A stretch of 64,000 nt of DNA from Emydura subglobosa. Lineage: Eukaryota > Chordata > Testudines > Chelidae. Made by a program: the position numbers and the translations under genes. This document shows, piece by piece, positions 27,571-39,665 of the stretch (its first letter is position 1; each line of letters opens with the position of its first letter). The DNA lies in NCBI GenBank assembly GCA_007922225.1, contig ML679961.1, positions 6,555,702-6,619,701 of the forward strand, given 5' to 3'. The notes beneath the pieces were generated by a model. That model saw only the letters and a list, made by a program, of their open reading frames with translations, made no database searches and had not been told where the DNA came from.

Positions 27571-29212
27571 TTTAATTTACTCTTTACTATCACGTAACAC
27601 ACTTTTAAAGTTACTGCTTTTGAGGTTTTCCCTGCTTCACTGAATATGTGGATACTATTCCTGGGTACTGTTGTCTTTGTTTCTAATCCAAGTTTCTTTG
27701 TATTACTTTTGTCCTGAAGGATATTCCCAATGAAGTGGAGTATACAAACTTTAATGTGCTCGATCATTTCTTACATCTCAGTGAAGATGTTACTTAAGCC
27801 TGGACCTATGAGTCACCTCCTGTTGTACCACATGAGACCAGTGTAATTTTGAAAGTTCTTTGGTAACCATGATTCTGGAATTGAACCCAGAGTCAGTCTG
27901 AGAATCTGAACTGCACACTGGAACAAAACCTATCTAAAACTACAAATATCTGTCACAAGCTAACAGATAATCTGGTCAACACACACAAGATAAACACCAC
28001 TGGGTATCCAGTGATGGTCCTCCCCCAAAGCTAGTCACTCAAAGGACCGGTCGCTCCACACACACTGCTGTGAAAGGTTGTTTGCGTAGTCCTACGGGCA
28101 TGGCTGTTCTTGAAGATTCCTGAAGCTCACTGGCACTGAAGGTGCATCACACAAGTTGGAATATGCAGAGGCCACCTCAAACAACAATCACCTTAGTATG
28201 TCAGCAAGACAGTAATTATAGGGCTTGATTTACTCAACAGCGATTAGCTCAAGGACTATTTTTACTAGCTATGGTGATGTCTGTGCTGCCACAACTCCTA
28301 CGGCTACACGCTAAGAACTACTATTAACACACGCCAATCAATTTAGAAAGATGAACGTTTCTGTGAGCCATAGAAACGCCACCATATTTTAAAAGGGGGG
28401 TTATTCTTCACTCATACAAATGATATTACGACTAAGGAAAATACGTTTGTCACAGAGTGATAATTGCCCTTTGGAAGGAAGAGGCTAGTGCACCTGTGAC
28501 TCATCAGTTCCTTCCTGCAATTGGGGTTAAAAGAAGGCACCTCGGCCATATAAAGAAGAAGAGTTGGAGACAGGGGAAGGGTCAGCAAGGAAAAGGGCAG
28601 GTGACAGCTGCCAGAGACCAGGAGACTGTATGAGGTCCCTGAAGGAAGATGTAGGTGGTTCTTGGGGGAAGGCTGAAGGCAGGGCAGCAACAGAGGTGCT
28701 TACACGCTGATGTCTCCACCAGGATAGCTGGAGCCAACGAAGCAGTGGAAGGCCTACCTGCTTGCTTGTCTGGGATATGAGAGATTAGTGGTACAGGGAA
28801 AATGATGGATGCTACCCTGTTGAGGATGAACTCCCATCAGAAAGGCTTTGGAAGGAGGAGGGGTGGTAATCACAGCAGCTGAAAGGCTGTCCTGGAAGAA
28901 GGAGAGGATGGATGAAGAGCCCAGGTGTGGCAGAAGATGCCAGAGTGGAGTATTTGGGGCATCAGGAATTGCATGTCTTGGGATTTTAAAGGCCATGCAA
29001 AGGGGTGATAGACAGACTACATTTTGGGACTTTTGTCACAGACTATTTGGACTATGTTCTTGTAAAAAACTGGCCCCAAGAAGGGGTATTATTAAGGCAG
29101 GAAAGCTAGCACAGAGTTACATGGGACTGGACTCTGAAGGATGGAAACTGAGGTAGAGGCATACTGTTCTGCTTCAGCCTGCCCCTGGAAGACGTTCCAG
29201 GCAGGGCCGCCT

Positions 29213-29510
29213 TATAGAATCATAGAACCATACAAGATGAGGGTTGGAAGGGACCTCAGGAGGTATCTAGTCCAATCCCCTGCTGAAAGCAGACCAACCC
29301 CGACTAAATCATCCTAGCCAGGGCTCTGTCAAGCTGGGCCTTAAAAACCTCTAAGGATGGAGATTCCACCACCTCCCTAGGTAACCCATTCTAGTGCTTC
29401 ACCACTCTCTTACTGAAAAAGTGTTTCCTAATATCCAACCTAGACCTCCGCCACTGCAACTTGAGACCATTGCTCCTTGTTTATGTCATCTGCCACCACA
29501 GAGAACAGCC
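29213..29510 (-). mobile_element. CR1 LINE 3' end
   Basis: Starts ATAGAATCATAGAACC and continues GGTTGGAAGGGACCTCAGGA, closely matching the tail of the long CR1 at 42925. Minus-strand 5'-truncated copy of about 300 bp. Confidence 0.92.
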
Positions 29511-29532
29511 TGATGACAAGGTTCATGCAGAT

Positions 29533-29910
29533 TAGTGATGTAAGTATCAGTTACAAAAGGAGACTGTTTAAACTATTAAAATTATATCAGTTAACCGTTT
29601 AACTGATACCATTTTGTGTCCCCCCCCCCATCCCACCCACTCCCTCAGCCCCTGGGTAACGCCCCCAGACCAGCTCCACAGGAGACGCCCTCAAACCCGT
29701 CGCCCTAGTGTTCTGAAGAAGCGTGCTCCGCAGTGCCTGCACCAGGGCCTCAGCCTCCCCGGGTAGCAGCAGAAACATGGCCACCTCCGCCATGGTCCAA
29801 CACCATCGCCATGGAGATGGAGAGCCCTCGCCACCAGTTAACAGATAAATATTAGTCTTAATGGTAAGACTAATACTTCTTGGTTAACCATTTAGCATTT
29901 TACATCCCTA
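29533..29910. mobile_element. Non-autonomous hAT-like transposon with GC-rich interior
   Basis: Ends TAGTGATGTAA and TTACATCCCTA are inverted repeats. Flanks ATGCAGAT (29525-29532) and TTGCAGAT (29911-29918) form an 8-bp target duplication with one mismatch, as for hAT. The interior 29620-29840 is strongly GC-rich between AT-rich arms. Confidence 0.75.
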
Positions 29911-30369
29911 TTGCAGATTAGTTAAAGGACACTGGAATTTTACATGTGATCAACATTAAATACCGCTTTACTGGTCCACTTCTAAGATGTGCCACTCAAC
30001 AAGATCCGATCCACAGTTAATTTTAGATGTAAAAAACTGGGGTGAGTTTTGAAGGCTTACTATTTAAATTCTGCACCTAATCTTTGTTAGAAAAATCTGA
30101 GTATTCAGTTACATTTGAAAAGTCGCTAGAATGTGAACACCTAATCAGAAGCTACAATCAAAGCTGACAGTCTTATAAAACCGAACACTCACTACAAATA
30201 TTGGGGGGAAAGTTACAAAAGTTCCACCGGCATGAAGTTTTTAACTTCCATTGCATTTCCTCTTAATTTCTTTCATTCATCCCTTAACTGAAGTGGTACT
30301 AAAGTTACCTAGTAATCTAAATGGTGCTCTTTTCCTGCATGCATTCCGGAAGGTTTTTTAAAATCTCCC

Positions 30370-30843
30370 TCCTTTTGAAGCAGCAGGGATGGTCATGGCT
30401 GGAGTGGGGACAAAGGACATGGGGTGGGTCCCAGCTCTGAGATGGCACCGAGCACTCTCTCTCTCAGATGCTTGGCTGTCTGGTTCTCGCTCACATGCTC
30501 AGGGTCTAACTCATAGCCCTAGGTGGAGTTAGGAAGAATTGGTAGGTCAGATGGAAAATGTCCTTGGAGGTTTGTCACCTTCCTCTGCAGCGTGTGGGTC
30601 ACTTGCCAGCATTACCTGGGTATATCTCACTTTATCATTTCCCTGCCATTGCTGGAAGCCTCGAGCACTGATGCACCTCGTTTCCTCCTGTTCGCTGCAC
30701 ATGGCACATAACAGTCTGCTCTCCTGTGGGCTGTAATACTTTGGTCTCGTTTTGGTTGTTGAGTTTAGTTTGCGGGTGTTGGTGGTCTGATATACAGGAA
30801 GTCAGACAATGTTCTAGTGTTCCCTCCTGGCCCTAAACTATGA
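30370..30843 (+). mobile_element. Retroposon with CR1-type 3' end
   Basis: Ends in CAGGAAGTCAGACAATGTTC, then CCTCCTGGCCCTAAACTATGAC, a decayed CR1-family 3' terminus. The upstream 400 bp has no recognisable protein. Could instead be a SINE that borrowed a CR1 tail. Confidence 0.55.
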
Positions 30844-30995
30844 CATACATCTCGACTTTAAATAGCTATTCAGTCGGAAAGCAGGCAAAAGACAAAAAGG
30901 TTAATCTTATTGGCTATACAAACATTACCTAAAGAATTGTTAAGATATTACAAAATGTGCCAAATACGGAGAAAAACAAATAAAAAAAAGGATAC

Positions 30996-31651
30996 CTGCA
31001 TACATATGGTATGTTAGCCTTTCAATTAGTTTCACGACAGTTCCTCCTTTGAGGATCGGGATTCCATTCCTACTTTGCAGGTTGTCCTCAAAAACGATGT
31101 TTTCCTCAGAGTCTTCCACTACAAAACGATACACATTTGGACTGGGCAGCCTCAGCGGCTGTTCATTTTCTTCTTGCAGTAATACCGAGTCAAGCATGCG
31201 ATCCAGTGTACTGCGATACTGCAGGGAAATCAGAGCTGCCATCCAATTGTTCTTCTCTTCAGCAGACTTGGCCGCAAACACCATGCTGTTTTCGTCTTTA
31301 GATGCTAGCTCAAAAGCATGTTTGTATTCACAAGTGTCATCTTTGTCAATGATCTGTATTTTCCTCATGATAATTTTTTCCTTAAGTCTGTACTCTGTAT
31401 TGCTGTAACCTGGAAGCCGTGACTGTCCATGATTAGTTTTACAGCTGATCAGTAAACCATCAAAGAGAAATATGTGGCGTTCATGTTTGGCTCCTATCCT
31501 TGTCAGCACACCTTCCATTATGAATTCATTACAGCACTGGCCAATATCTTTGCCTTCCCAACCATCAATATTTTTCTGGATCTCATTCATTTTTTTGATG
31601 GCCAGGTGCTTGCTTCTTACTTGGCGGTTGTAGAAACGACAAATTGACTCC
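30996..31651 (-). CDS. SOS2: SOS2 exon 10 (PH domain and start of REM)
   Basis: This is the largest coding exon, 656 nt, phase 2 to 1, about residues 399-618. The acceptor is GTTTCTAG and the donor GCAG|GTATCC. It encodes the full PH domain, from [18 protein letters not shown] through [16 protein letters not shown] to [16 protein letters not shown], with the conserved C-terminal PH tryptophan. It then enters the REM domain ([20 protein letters not shown]). The PH domain binds acidic phospholipids and couples DH and REM regulation. Several positions here separate SOS2 from SOS1. Confidence 0.98.
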
Positions 31652-32057
31652 CTAGAAACAAACGATTTTATCTGGTTAGCTTCTTCCATATTAATTGCTG
31701 TAAAGACTGAAGAAAATACCACTAAATTGAAAACTGTATGCTATTTTTTCTTTAACCTAAATGTGCCCTAACCATGCTTAACCACAAATGTATAAAGAAC
31801 AGTGAGTTGCCAGGGAAAGACTACTTAAGACTATTCAAGAATGGGCTATAGAGTGTTGTAAGTGAACACTCTTGGAACGGCTACAGGGTACAGTCTGCTA
31901 ACTTTTATGTTTGGCATGCGCAAGTGTCTTGAACAAAAACATGTTGCTTTTTTACATAAGCCAACTAAGTGGGAAGTAAGGAAACACTGCCACCCCTAAA
32001 TACCTCCCACCTAACTTACTTTGGGGTACAAGAGGCTTCCTTTAAGGGTGTTCTTAC
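31652..32057 (-). other. SOS2 intron 9
   Basis: Short intron of 406 nt; nothing recognised. Confidence 0.85.
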
Positions 32058-32185
32058 CCAGGCCGCCGTCTAGGTGAATGTTTGTTGTAAATGCGCTCCA
32101 TGCTACACTGGAGATTTAGAAGAGCAGTAATGGCTTGTTTCAAGCACTCCCTGTCCTCTTCATCTTCACTGCATTCCTGCAATTG
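32058..32185 (-). CDS. SOS2: SOS2 exon 9 (end of DH, DH-PH linker)
   Basis: The exon is 128 nt, phase 0 to 2, about residues 357-399. The acceptor is TCATTTTAG and the donor GG|GTAAGA. The peptide runs from [19 protein letters not shown] to HSPRRRPG. The last codon is completed by the first G of exon 10. The sequence is a little more diverged from mammals here ([13 protein letters not shown]) than in neighbouring exons. Confidence 0.96.
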
Positions 32186-32756
32186 CTAAAATGACAAAAC
32201 AAATGGATTTCTGTCAAACTTAATAGTTTTTTTTAGCTACAGGTATACAGACAAAAACAAATATATTCATATACAGGGTTGCTTTCAAAAGCACTCAGTG
32301 TTCACCTGACTTTTATCCCACTGAAGTTAATAACTAATGCTGACTGCTTTTGCAAATCTCACCCATAAGGCCACCAATGCCTGTCAGTGTAGTTACTGAA
32401 ATAAAAACACATCTGTCAGATGTCCTGAAAGAAAAATAGCTATGTAGTGTGAGAGTGAGTTTGCGTGTGAAAAGGAGTGAGGCTGAGACAAAGAAATATT
32501 CCCCCATCCTACACTGGATATCCTTACCATGAATTGTCAAAACACCTACAGGATATTTTTCCTGAAATCCTTTCACTTAAATTCTGTTTCATAATGATCA
32601 CTGACCTTTGAAGTTAGCTGTGTTCACTAGAAGCTTGGAACAGTCCTGAAGCTGTATATCAGTACTATATCATCTGCACACATTTTTAGTAGTTTAATAG
32701 CGTTCCAGCTAACTATGCAGTGTAGTTGCAGCCGTTTTGGCCCCAGGATATTAGAG

Positions 32757-32990
32757 GGACAAGATGGGTGAGGGAATATCTTGTATTGGGCCAACTTCTG
32801 TTGTGAGAGAGACAAGCTTTTGAGCTGCACAGAACTCTTCTTTGGGTCTCGGAAAGGTACTTGTCACAGTTAAATGCAAGGTGGAATAAATTGTTTAGCG
32901 TAAATAGTTAACCCATATTCTAAGGGATCACTCCAGGTAAAGTGGCCCATTAACACCTCTGCAATCATAGGGAGGAAAAGAAGGGAGGGA
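32757..32990 (+). repeat. Unnamed interspersed repeat, uninterrupted copy
   Basis: Contains GGGACAAGATGGGTGAGGGA and CTGTTGTGAGAGAGACAAGC, and continues directly into the part that is displaced by a transposon in the 19447 copy. Confidence 0.65.
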
Positions 32991-35900
32991 GGGGAGCAGC
33001 TGAGGGAGGGTTGTTATTGGGTTAGAGATTGTTGTAATAACTTCAACCAAATCCAGCAGATGGGTTAAAACAAAAGCCAACTTCATATGCCATTCTCTCT
33101 ACCAACAAAAATAAAGTCTGAAATTCCAGATTTAGTACTAGCAACAAATTATCAACCCAGTGATAATACGTTTGCTTCACTTACTAGTAAAACAAGATTT
33201 TCCCTCTCCACCATGCAGAAATTCACTGACTTACAAAAATCTAATTAGCTTTCCTAGTTGATATTCATCTCACAATGCTAACTTGTCAGAAAAAAGGGGT
33301 TACAGAAAACTTCATCTTTAAGATAATAGTTCATAAAATATTAACAGCACAAGACTATTATGAGTGAGTAACTGAAGAGTCTACGATTTTACCTGTTAAT
33401 TCCTCTCATATATTAAGATTGCATGAAAAAACTTATTAGAGGAAAAATTCAGGCAAACTGGTCTATCGGGCAAAAATCAAGCCACTTTGCCACACACTAT
33501 GGGCTAACCCATGTTTGCCCTACATATTTTCAGAGGAATCTTACCTACAATCACTCAGCATGGCAGTAGCCTTCTTTTTCTTTCCCAGTATGCTCTCTCA
33601 GCAAGGATATTTAGCTTGCTCTAAAAGTAATTGAGATAACAGGATTTGACCAGAGGGGTCCTTTCTCTCCCTTTATGTGATTCATTGCACTCACCCCCTG
33701 TATTTTACAAAGATGGCCAGACACTCCCCAGTTTATATATCAAGGAAATCAAAGAAATTTTATATCTGAGAATTTGTAAGGATTATAAAAATTGCGAAGA
33801 ATATAGAGAAAAGAAAATAAGGCGCTTGCCATGGTGTGTAACCCCTCTTTTCCACTTCATCAGCCAAGACTCTAAAAACAGCAAAGAGAATAGGAGGGAG
33901 GGCATAAGACTGGGTTTGAAAAAAAATGACAGGAGGTTTGTGCAGTCCGAAACATGCAAATAGCTAAGGATTGTGACAATACACTGATTCTGCTCCCCAA
34001 ATTCCTGGGAGGATTTCTTCCAAACTCTAAAATGAGAAAACATCTCTGGCATACACTGACAAAAAGTTATATTTAGCTAAGTGAAACAGCTCCACAAAAT
34101 AGTCCAAAACTGTAAATAGTAGACGTTACATGGCAACTGTTTTCATTTTGTGTAAAGATATGGGAAATCTCTCCCATCTCTGGATTCCAAAAACTCAATA
34201 TGTTGGAAACCATTTCAGGCAATGTGTTCTAGCAAACATTAACTCTTTCAAGTTTTTGCCATTTACAGCTAAGCTTTCTGACTAAATCAACACAGGAATG
34301 CAATTTCTTTGCTAGACAGAGGAAAAATGCTGGCTACTCATAGGATAAGAAAAATGTTTCTGCCAAAGATGTGACAAAATATTAATACTGGTAAATTGAC
34401 AACAACAAGTTTTGTCAACTTTTTTACTGTTTTGTGAAGAAAATGACCGACAATAGGAATGAAGCGCATTAAGAGTTCTTATGACCACGGATAAACACGT
34501 AACTATTGTTCACGAAGAACTGAATTGTGATATAGTTAGTGCCTTCCTGCTCCCTGGTGTTCTAAAAAGGATGATCGTGTGTGTATCTAATCTCTTGAAA
34601 ACATCTTCTAAAATACTGCACTCAAGTTCCCTTGCAATTGCAGAATGAGTTCAAATAATTGTATTTCTGCATTTGGTCTCATGTCTTGGCTCTTGGAGAC
34701 ACTTTGGTGGTAATGTTCGCAGAATACAATTTCTGTAATTCTTGACCAATGTTACGGCCCTATTCTTTCCTGATGCAAGAGAATAGCAAGGAGCTATATT
34801 TTTGTTCATATGTATTTCTACTGGTGACTACAAAAGGTATAGTGCTAAGATTCTGTAAAATGCTGACATTGGCTCTTTATACCTGCTGCTAATGATTAAA
34901 CAATAGTGAAAGGAATGGAAGACAGAATCTAATATCTTTTGGGTTGTTTGGTAGCTATATAACAGGTTAGTCTACGCAAGAGAGTGGATTTGAAGATAAA
35001 TATCAACAAAAGAATAATTCATAGTCTGGCCCTCAGTCACAATTTAAAAGGGTGGAGAATATGCTAGTCCATCAATAAAGGAAAGTCTTCATGGACTTGA
35101 AGCTGAGGTTACATTCCTTCCTTACTCGACTGGTTCTCAACAATCTGAATCTGGTTGGGCAGCTTGTCCAGTGTTTAGATAAATTATTTGACCCTGTGGT
35201 TCCTTGAAATAGATTCATAATGCTGGTCTGGAAATCTGGTGTATTTATAGTAAATATCCTTGCAGCAGGAGAGGCTGTGATCCCCTTGAATTTACTATCA
35301 TTAAGGAACCCAATCAAGTGTGCTTTTCATTAACTACTAAAGTTAAACACAGTATTTTGAAACACAGAATAGTCTAAGATCGATCACTAGTTGCAGAATT
35401 GCTATGCAGACTATACCTGGCTACCTGTTTCTCAGTATTACTGCAAGATCAAAAACGCTGTCTGCCTGTAGTCCATTCTTCATGGATTTTCGCATGGGAG
35501 CTGTCTCAACCTCCGCTGTCATCTTTCCCTCTGGCACACGCAGCACTAAGGGTCACTTATCGATCAATACAAGAAAAGATAGCATTCCTCAACACCAATA
35601 AAGTAGAGTCACACCAATGCTTTTTCCCTTTGACTCAAGGACACGTCTATTGTCAGCTATTTCTCAACGATCTTTGCGTTGCTACTAAAGTAGGTAATCA
35701 AACTGCAAACCTAAGAAATCTGATATGGAAATCTCAGAGTGAATTTCAGCTCAGTCTGAAGAGTAGCATAAGAATCTCTGTGACAAGCCTGTAGTTCTTT
35801 TGAAGGGGTCCTGAGCAGAGCGGCTGTACAAGTCGGCTTGTGCAGCTTAAAGAATGCAGTAACCCAAAACCTCTGCGTAAAAACGGCGCACAAGGAGATA

Positions 35901-36029
35901 CAAACATTGCCATTCCAGTCCATAAGCTGAAACATCTGCCATAGACAGGCTGTCCTGCAGCCCTTAGATCTGCCAGAGAACATGGGTAGTTTTATGTCCC
36001 AATGAAGAGTTCACTGCACACAAGATCAC

Positions 36030-36900
36030 ACCAACAAAGAATCACAGCAATGGCCTATCTAGTCCAGAGGTCAGTACCAGATACTTTAGAATAAGTTGTA
36101 AAATCCCCATTATGGGCAATTATGTACTAATATGCCACAGGGGAAGTGAACTCCTCACCCCAGGCAGTTTACATAGTTGCCTTCTCTCTTGAAGCGTAAG
36201 GATTAATATCCCTTATATTTTATCTTCACCAAACTCTGGATATGCCTGTTGTTCATATAGGTGTCCGTTCCTTTTCTGAAACCTAGTAAGCTCTTTGAGT
36301 CACGAATATCTTACGACAGTGAACTCCACAGGGTAATTATACAGTATGTAAGGAGATATTTCCTTTTAGCACTTTTGAATTTACCACCTGTTTATTTCAT
36401 TGTCGTCTCCTAGCTCGGACTGTATGAAAGGCATGTCTGACAATCTCTGGAGCATTTGTTGTTTTATATACCATTATTCGTTTGCTTTTTTTTTTATCTT
36501 CTCCTCTCAAGGTTAAGTAGTCCTAATTTTTTTAACCTCTCTTCATGCTTTCAAAAACATGAACCCCCTCTTTCATGTCTCTAATAGTTCTGTCATACTT
36601 CTGTAGACTGTTTCCATTTCTGCTACATTCTTTCTGAGATGAAGTTACTACTACTGAACACAACATTCAAGGAGGGCATACAAACAACTTATGTAATGTC
36701 ATTAACATGTTGCAAGTATTGTTCTCTGTATCTTTCTTAATACACTCCAACATTGTGGGCTCTTTTTAAATCACTGCTACACACTGAGCAGAAGTCTTCC
36801 CAATGTAACATGAAGTTCAAAATGTAATCTGAAATTATTCAGTGCTCACCATTAGCGATACATCAGTTGCCCACATTTACTATATAATGGTGTTCAGGAT
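36030..36900 (-). mobile_element. Old CR1 LINE fragment
   Basis: The 3' region includes the complement of a CR1-type tail (GGTCAGTACCAGATAC near 36070). Further right the sequence resembles the decayed end of CR1 ORF2 (TCAAGGTTAAGTAGTCCTAA for L-S-L-F-S). Boundaries approximate. Confidence 0.6.
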
Positions 36901-37575
36901 CTCAGTGTTTCCCTCCCTATACTTACAAGGACAAATAAATTGGTAATTGCTGATTTTCTGTGGCAACCACTGTAGCTGAACTAGAGCGCTGCCCCAAAGC
37001 CTTGTACTTTGTTCATCTTTGCATGCAAATCAAAATCCACCACACTTAGTAAATAAGCTCTGGATTTTTCCTATAATCAAGAATAATTTGCCTAAGTATA
37101 GCCCATGTCTCATCTTGCTGCTTTATCTATTTTTAAGTTATAACTTAGACAACAGCATTTAATGTAAACTTTAAAATGCACTGCAAAATATTTCTGCAGT
37201 TATTTACTGGCTTTTAGATTTAAAGGTAAAAGACAAGGTTAATGACACCTAAAAGTCCGTTCTTCCATTCACGCAAGGCATGTGTGTATCTAGCTCCCAC
37301 TTGCATTAATAGGAGTTACTGAGATGCTGAAAGTCCCTACAGATAAAAAAATCTCTTATGACGTTAGAACTACAAGACAGATTAACTAAAAAGATTTAAG
37401 TACCTTCTCTGTTTTATGTTTTGGAATATAAATAGCAACAAGTCTTCTACAATCCTGCAACAAATAAGATCTAGGAAGTCTAAAAATAAAGCATGTAATC
37501 CTAAATACATTCTCAAATGCACAGAACACCAAAGTGAAAACAACGTACTAAATTAAACATAAGGTCCTGTAGCTG

Positions 37576-37702
37576 AAAGGCCCCAATCCTGTAAAGATTT
37601 CCAGTCATACTTAACTACGCACTGTGAGTACTTTCATGGGTCTACTCTCAGCACATAACTTTATGCACATGCTTTTAAAGCATTTGCAGGATCGAAGCCT
37701 AA
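37576..37702. repeat. Partly palindromic interspersed repeat
   Basis: Ends CCCCAATCCTGTAAAG and TTTGCAGGATCGAAGCC are inverted copies. Same family as 21065-21196. Confidence 0.55.
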
Positions 37703-39566
37703 GATTTCATATTTCAACTTAATAGTAAGGCATAGCCCATTTACAGATTTTTTTAAGGCAGTAAGGGACCATTATGTTTTCGTTATCCAAGTTGACTGAA
37801 CCGCAAAAAGCAAACAGCATAAAGAGTGAAAATTAACTAGTGTTTAAAAATGTTAACAATCTTAAGTATTAACAGAATTAAAGACTTAAAAAACCCAATA
37901 TTGTTAACCGGAGTTTCCATTCAGTGTTTTCACTGTTCAGTAGATTTTAACTTAACAGAATTCTATAATGTGATACAAGTCTTAGATTGCAAAGTTTGCT
38001 ATTTCTTCCCACACAAATTAAGTGCATCCTTGAAATGGTACACAAAGGCCAGCTAGCAATATAGAACTGAACAGTTGTATTAGTTGCATGACAACACAAA
38101 CTGATGTATGCTGATGAGGCAAGCACCATATCGCTGTAATATGCACATCATTTTTTTAATTGTGAATTTAATAAAAAATTCTTAGCACTTATCCTATAAT
38201 AAAATATATGAAATAACCCAATGCCATTTTATTCATTTAAATTAAATATCTATAGTTTAATCAATCATTTACTTGTTCCTCAATGTGTTACTAATCTATT
38301 TCTTATCACCACATCTACTACCCCAGGGATGGACAAACATTTCTGGCACACAATCTGCGATCATTAAAAAACCCTCAGAGGCTACAAGTGTTCCAAGATC
38401 AATCCCTTTAGCCAAGATATTGCATTGTCTCTGGTCACATTCCTATTCTTTGCTTACTTATTTATAATACTTATCTCATACTCCCAGAAGAACAAGAGTT
38501 GTATTTTTGCTTTTTGATGGACCCTCCCTGTCCCCATTAACTCAAAGCAGAAGCAAACGAATAAGACAAATGGAGGTATGCACAACTATTATTATCCTAT
38601 TTATCAGTGCTATGCACAGGGTTACCTGCAAAAATATTTGCTGCTGTGTGGACTACCTTGCCAGGACACGTAAGAAGCACTAGACACACGGGTAGCCTTT
38701 GGTCAGACCTGCAGATTATTTTTTGTATAGTTTATGTCTTTTGATCTCCCACCACGTAGAATTATTTATAAATCCGTATCAGTTCCCAAACTAAGCAGTC
38801 TTGCTCTTTGTAACAAAGCTAATGAGAACAAAATTCTACAGGAATATAATTTAACTACCAACTAAATCAGGATTCTACAATCCTTGCAAATGCCACCCTC
38901 CCCTTTTAATGTACAAAATATTAGAGCCTCTCCAATTTTCTTTTCTTTTCTTTTTTAAAGTTGCAGATGTACTCTTCTTCTACCCTCAAAATGGAGAAAA
39001 TGTGGTGGGCTTTCAAAGATTCTACTTTACTTCTTTTTAGGTCTTGTCCACTTAGAACCCAAAGCAACTACTGAATAGTCAAAATAGATTATTCTGATGT
39101 TGCTGACTGCGAAATACAGTGTTTTCAAAAATAACAAGATGGATTTGCTTGCCTTGAGCTGAGAAGCCCGGACATTAATTTGAACCATCTTTTAGCCTTT
39201 ACTGAATTAGGAAAATGTACAAAACAAAAATAAACAAAGAACTAAAAGCACTTCGCTACTGTAAAATTAATGTAAATCTCAATTCAACTTAATAAAACAT
39301 ATACCTACTACAAATGTGTAGCATGCCACAGCACACAAGCAGTAATCAAAGATTTATGAAAGCTGTTGAGGACTAGAATAGTTTGAAATTTGTATGATTT
39401 AATATTGAAAATATATTGTAACAGTTTACTTTCCAACCATGCAATCACTTGTGTAAAATTTATGCTTAAGTATATTCACATCCTATCTTCATGCACAGTA
39501 AATAAAAAATAATTCCCTAGTTAAACTAAAATTACTCATGTTTTAAATGAAGCTGTACTGTCTTAC

Positions 39567-39665
39567 CTGTAATAATTCAAAATAGTGCAAACAATGATAA
39601 ACTGGGATCAGCATGAGTCGAGGAAGGACATATTGTACAGCTTCTTTAAAACCTTCTGCAATAGA
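39567..39665 (-). CDS. SOS2: SOS2 exon 8 (DH domain)
   Basis: The exon is 99 nt, 33 codons, phase 0 to 0, about residues 324-356. The acceptor is TTCTTTTCAG and the donor CAG|GTAAGA. The peptide includes [20 protein letters not shown], the conserved DH helix around the L-x-x-P-V-x-R/H-x-x-x-Y pattern. It joins the QLQECSE start of exon 9. Confidence 0.96.

Larger units (their letters stand above)
32186..39566 (-). other. SOS2 intron 8
   Basis: A 7.4-kb AT-rich intron. It holds a repeat copy (32757-32990), an old CR1 (36030-36900) and a palindromic repeat (37576-37702). The remainder, including an open frame at 35399-35794, shows no supported gene. Confidence 0.7.

Noticed and set aside
28445..29212. 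Possible solo LTR with a TATA-like motif
   Set aside because: I could not find matching terminal dinucleotides with a target duplication or a second copy, so the identity is left open.
35399..35794. 131-codon plus-strand frame in intron 8
   Set aside because: No recognisable domain, no upstream exon or promoter signal; length is within chance for this much sequence.
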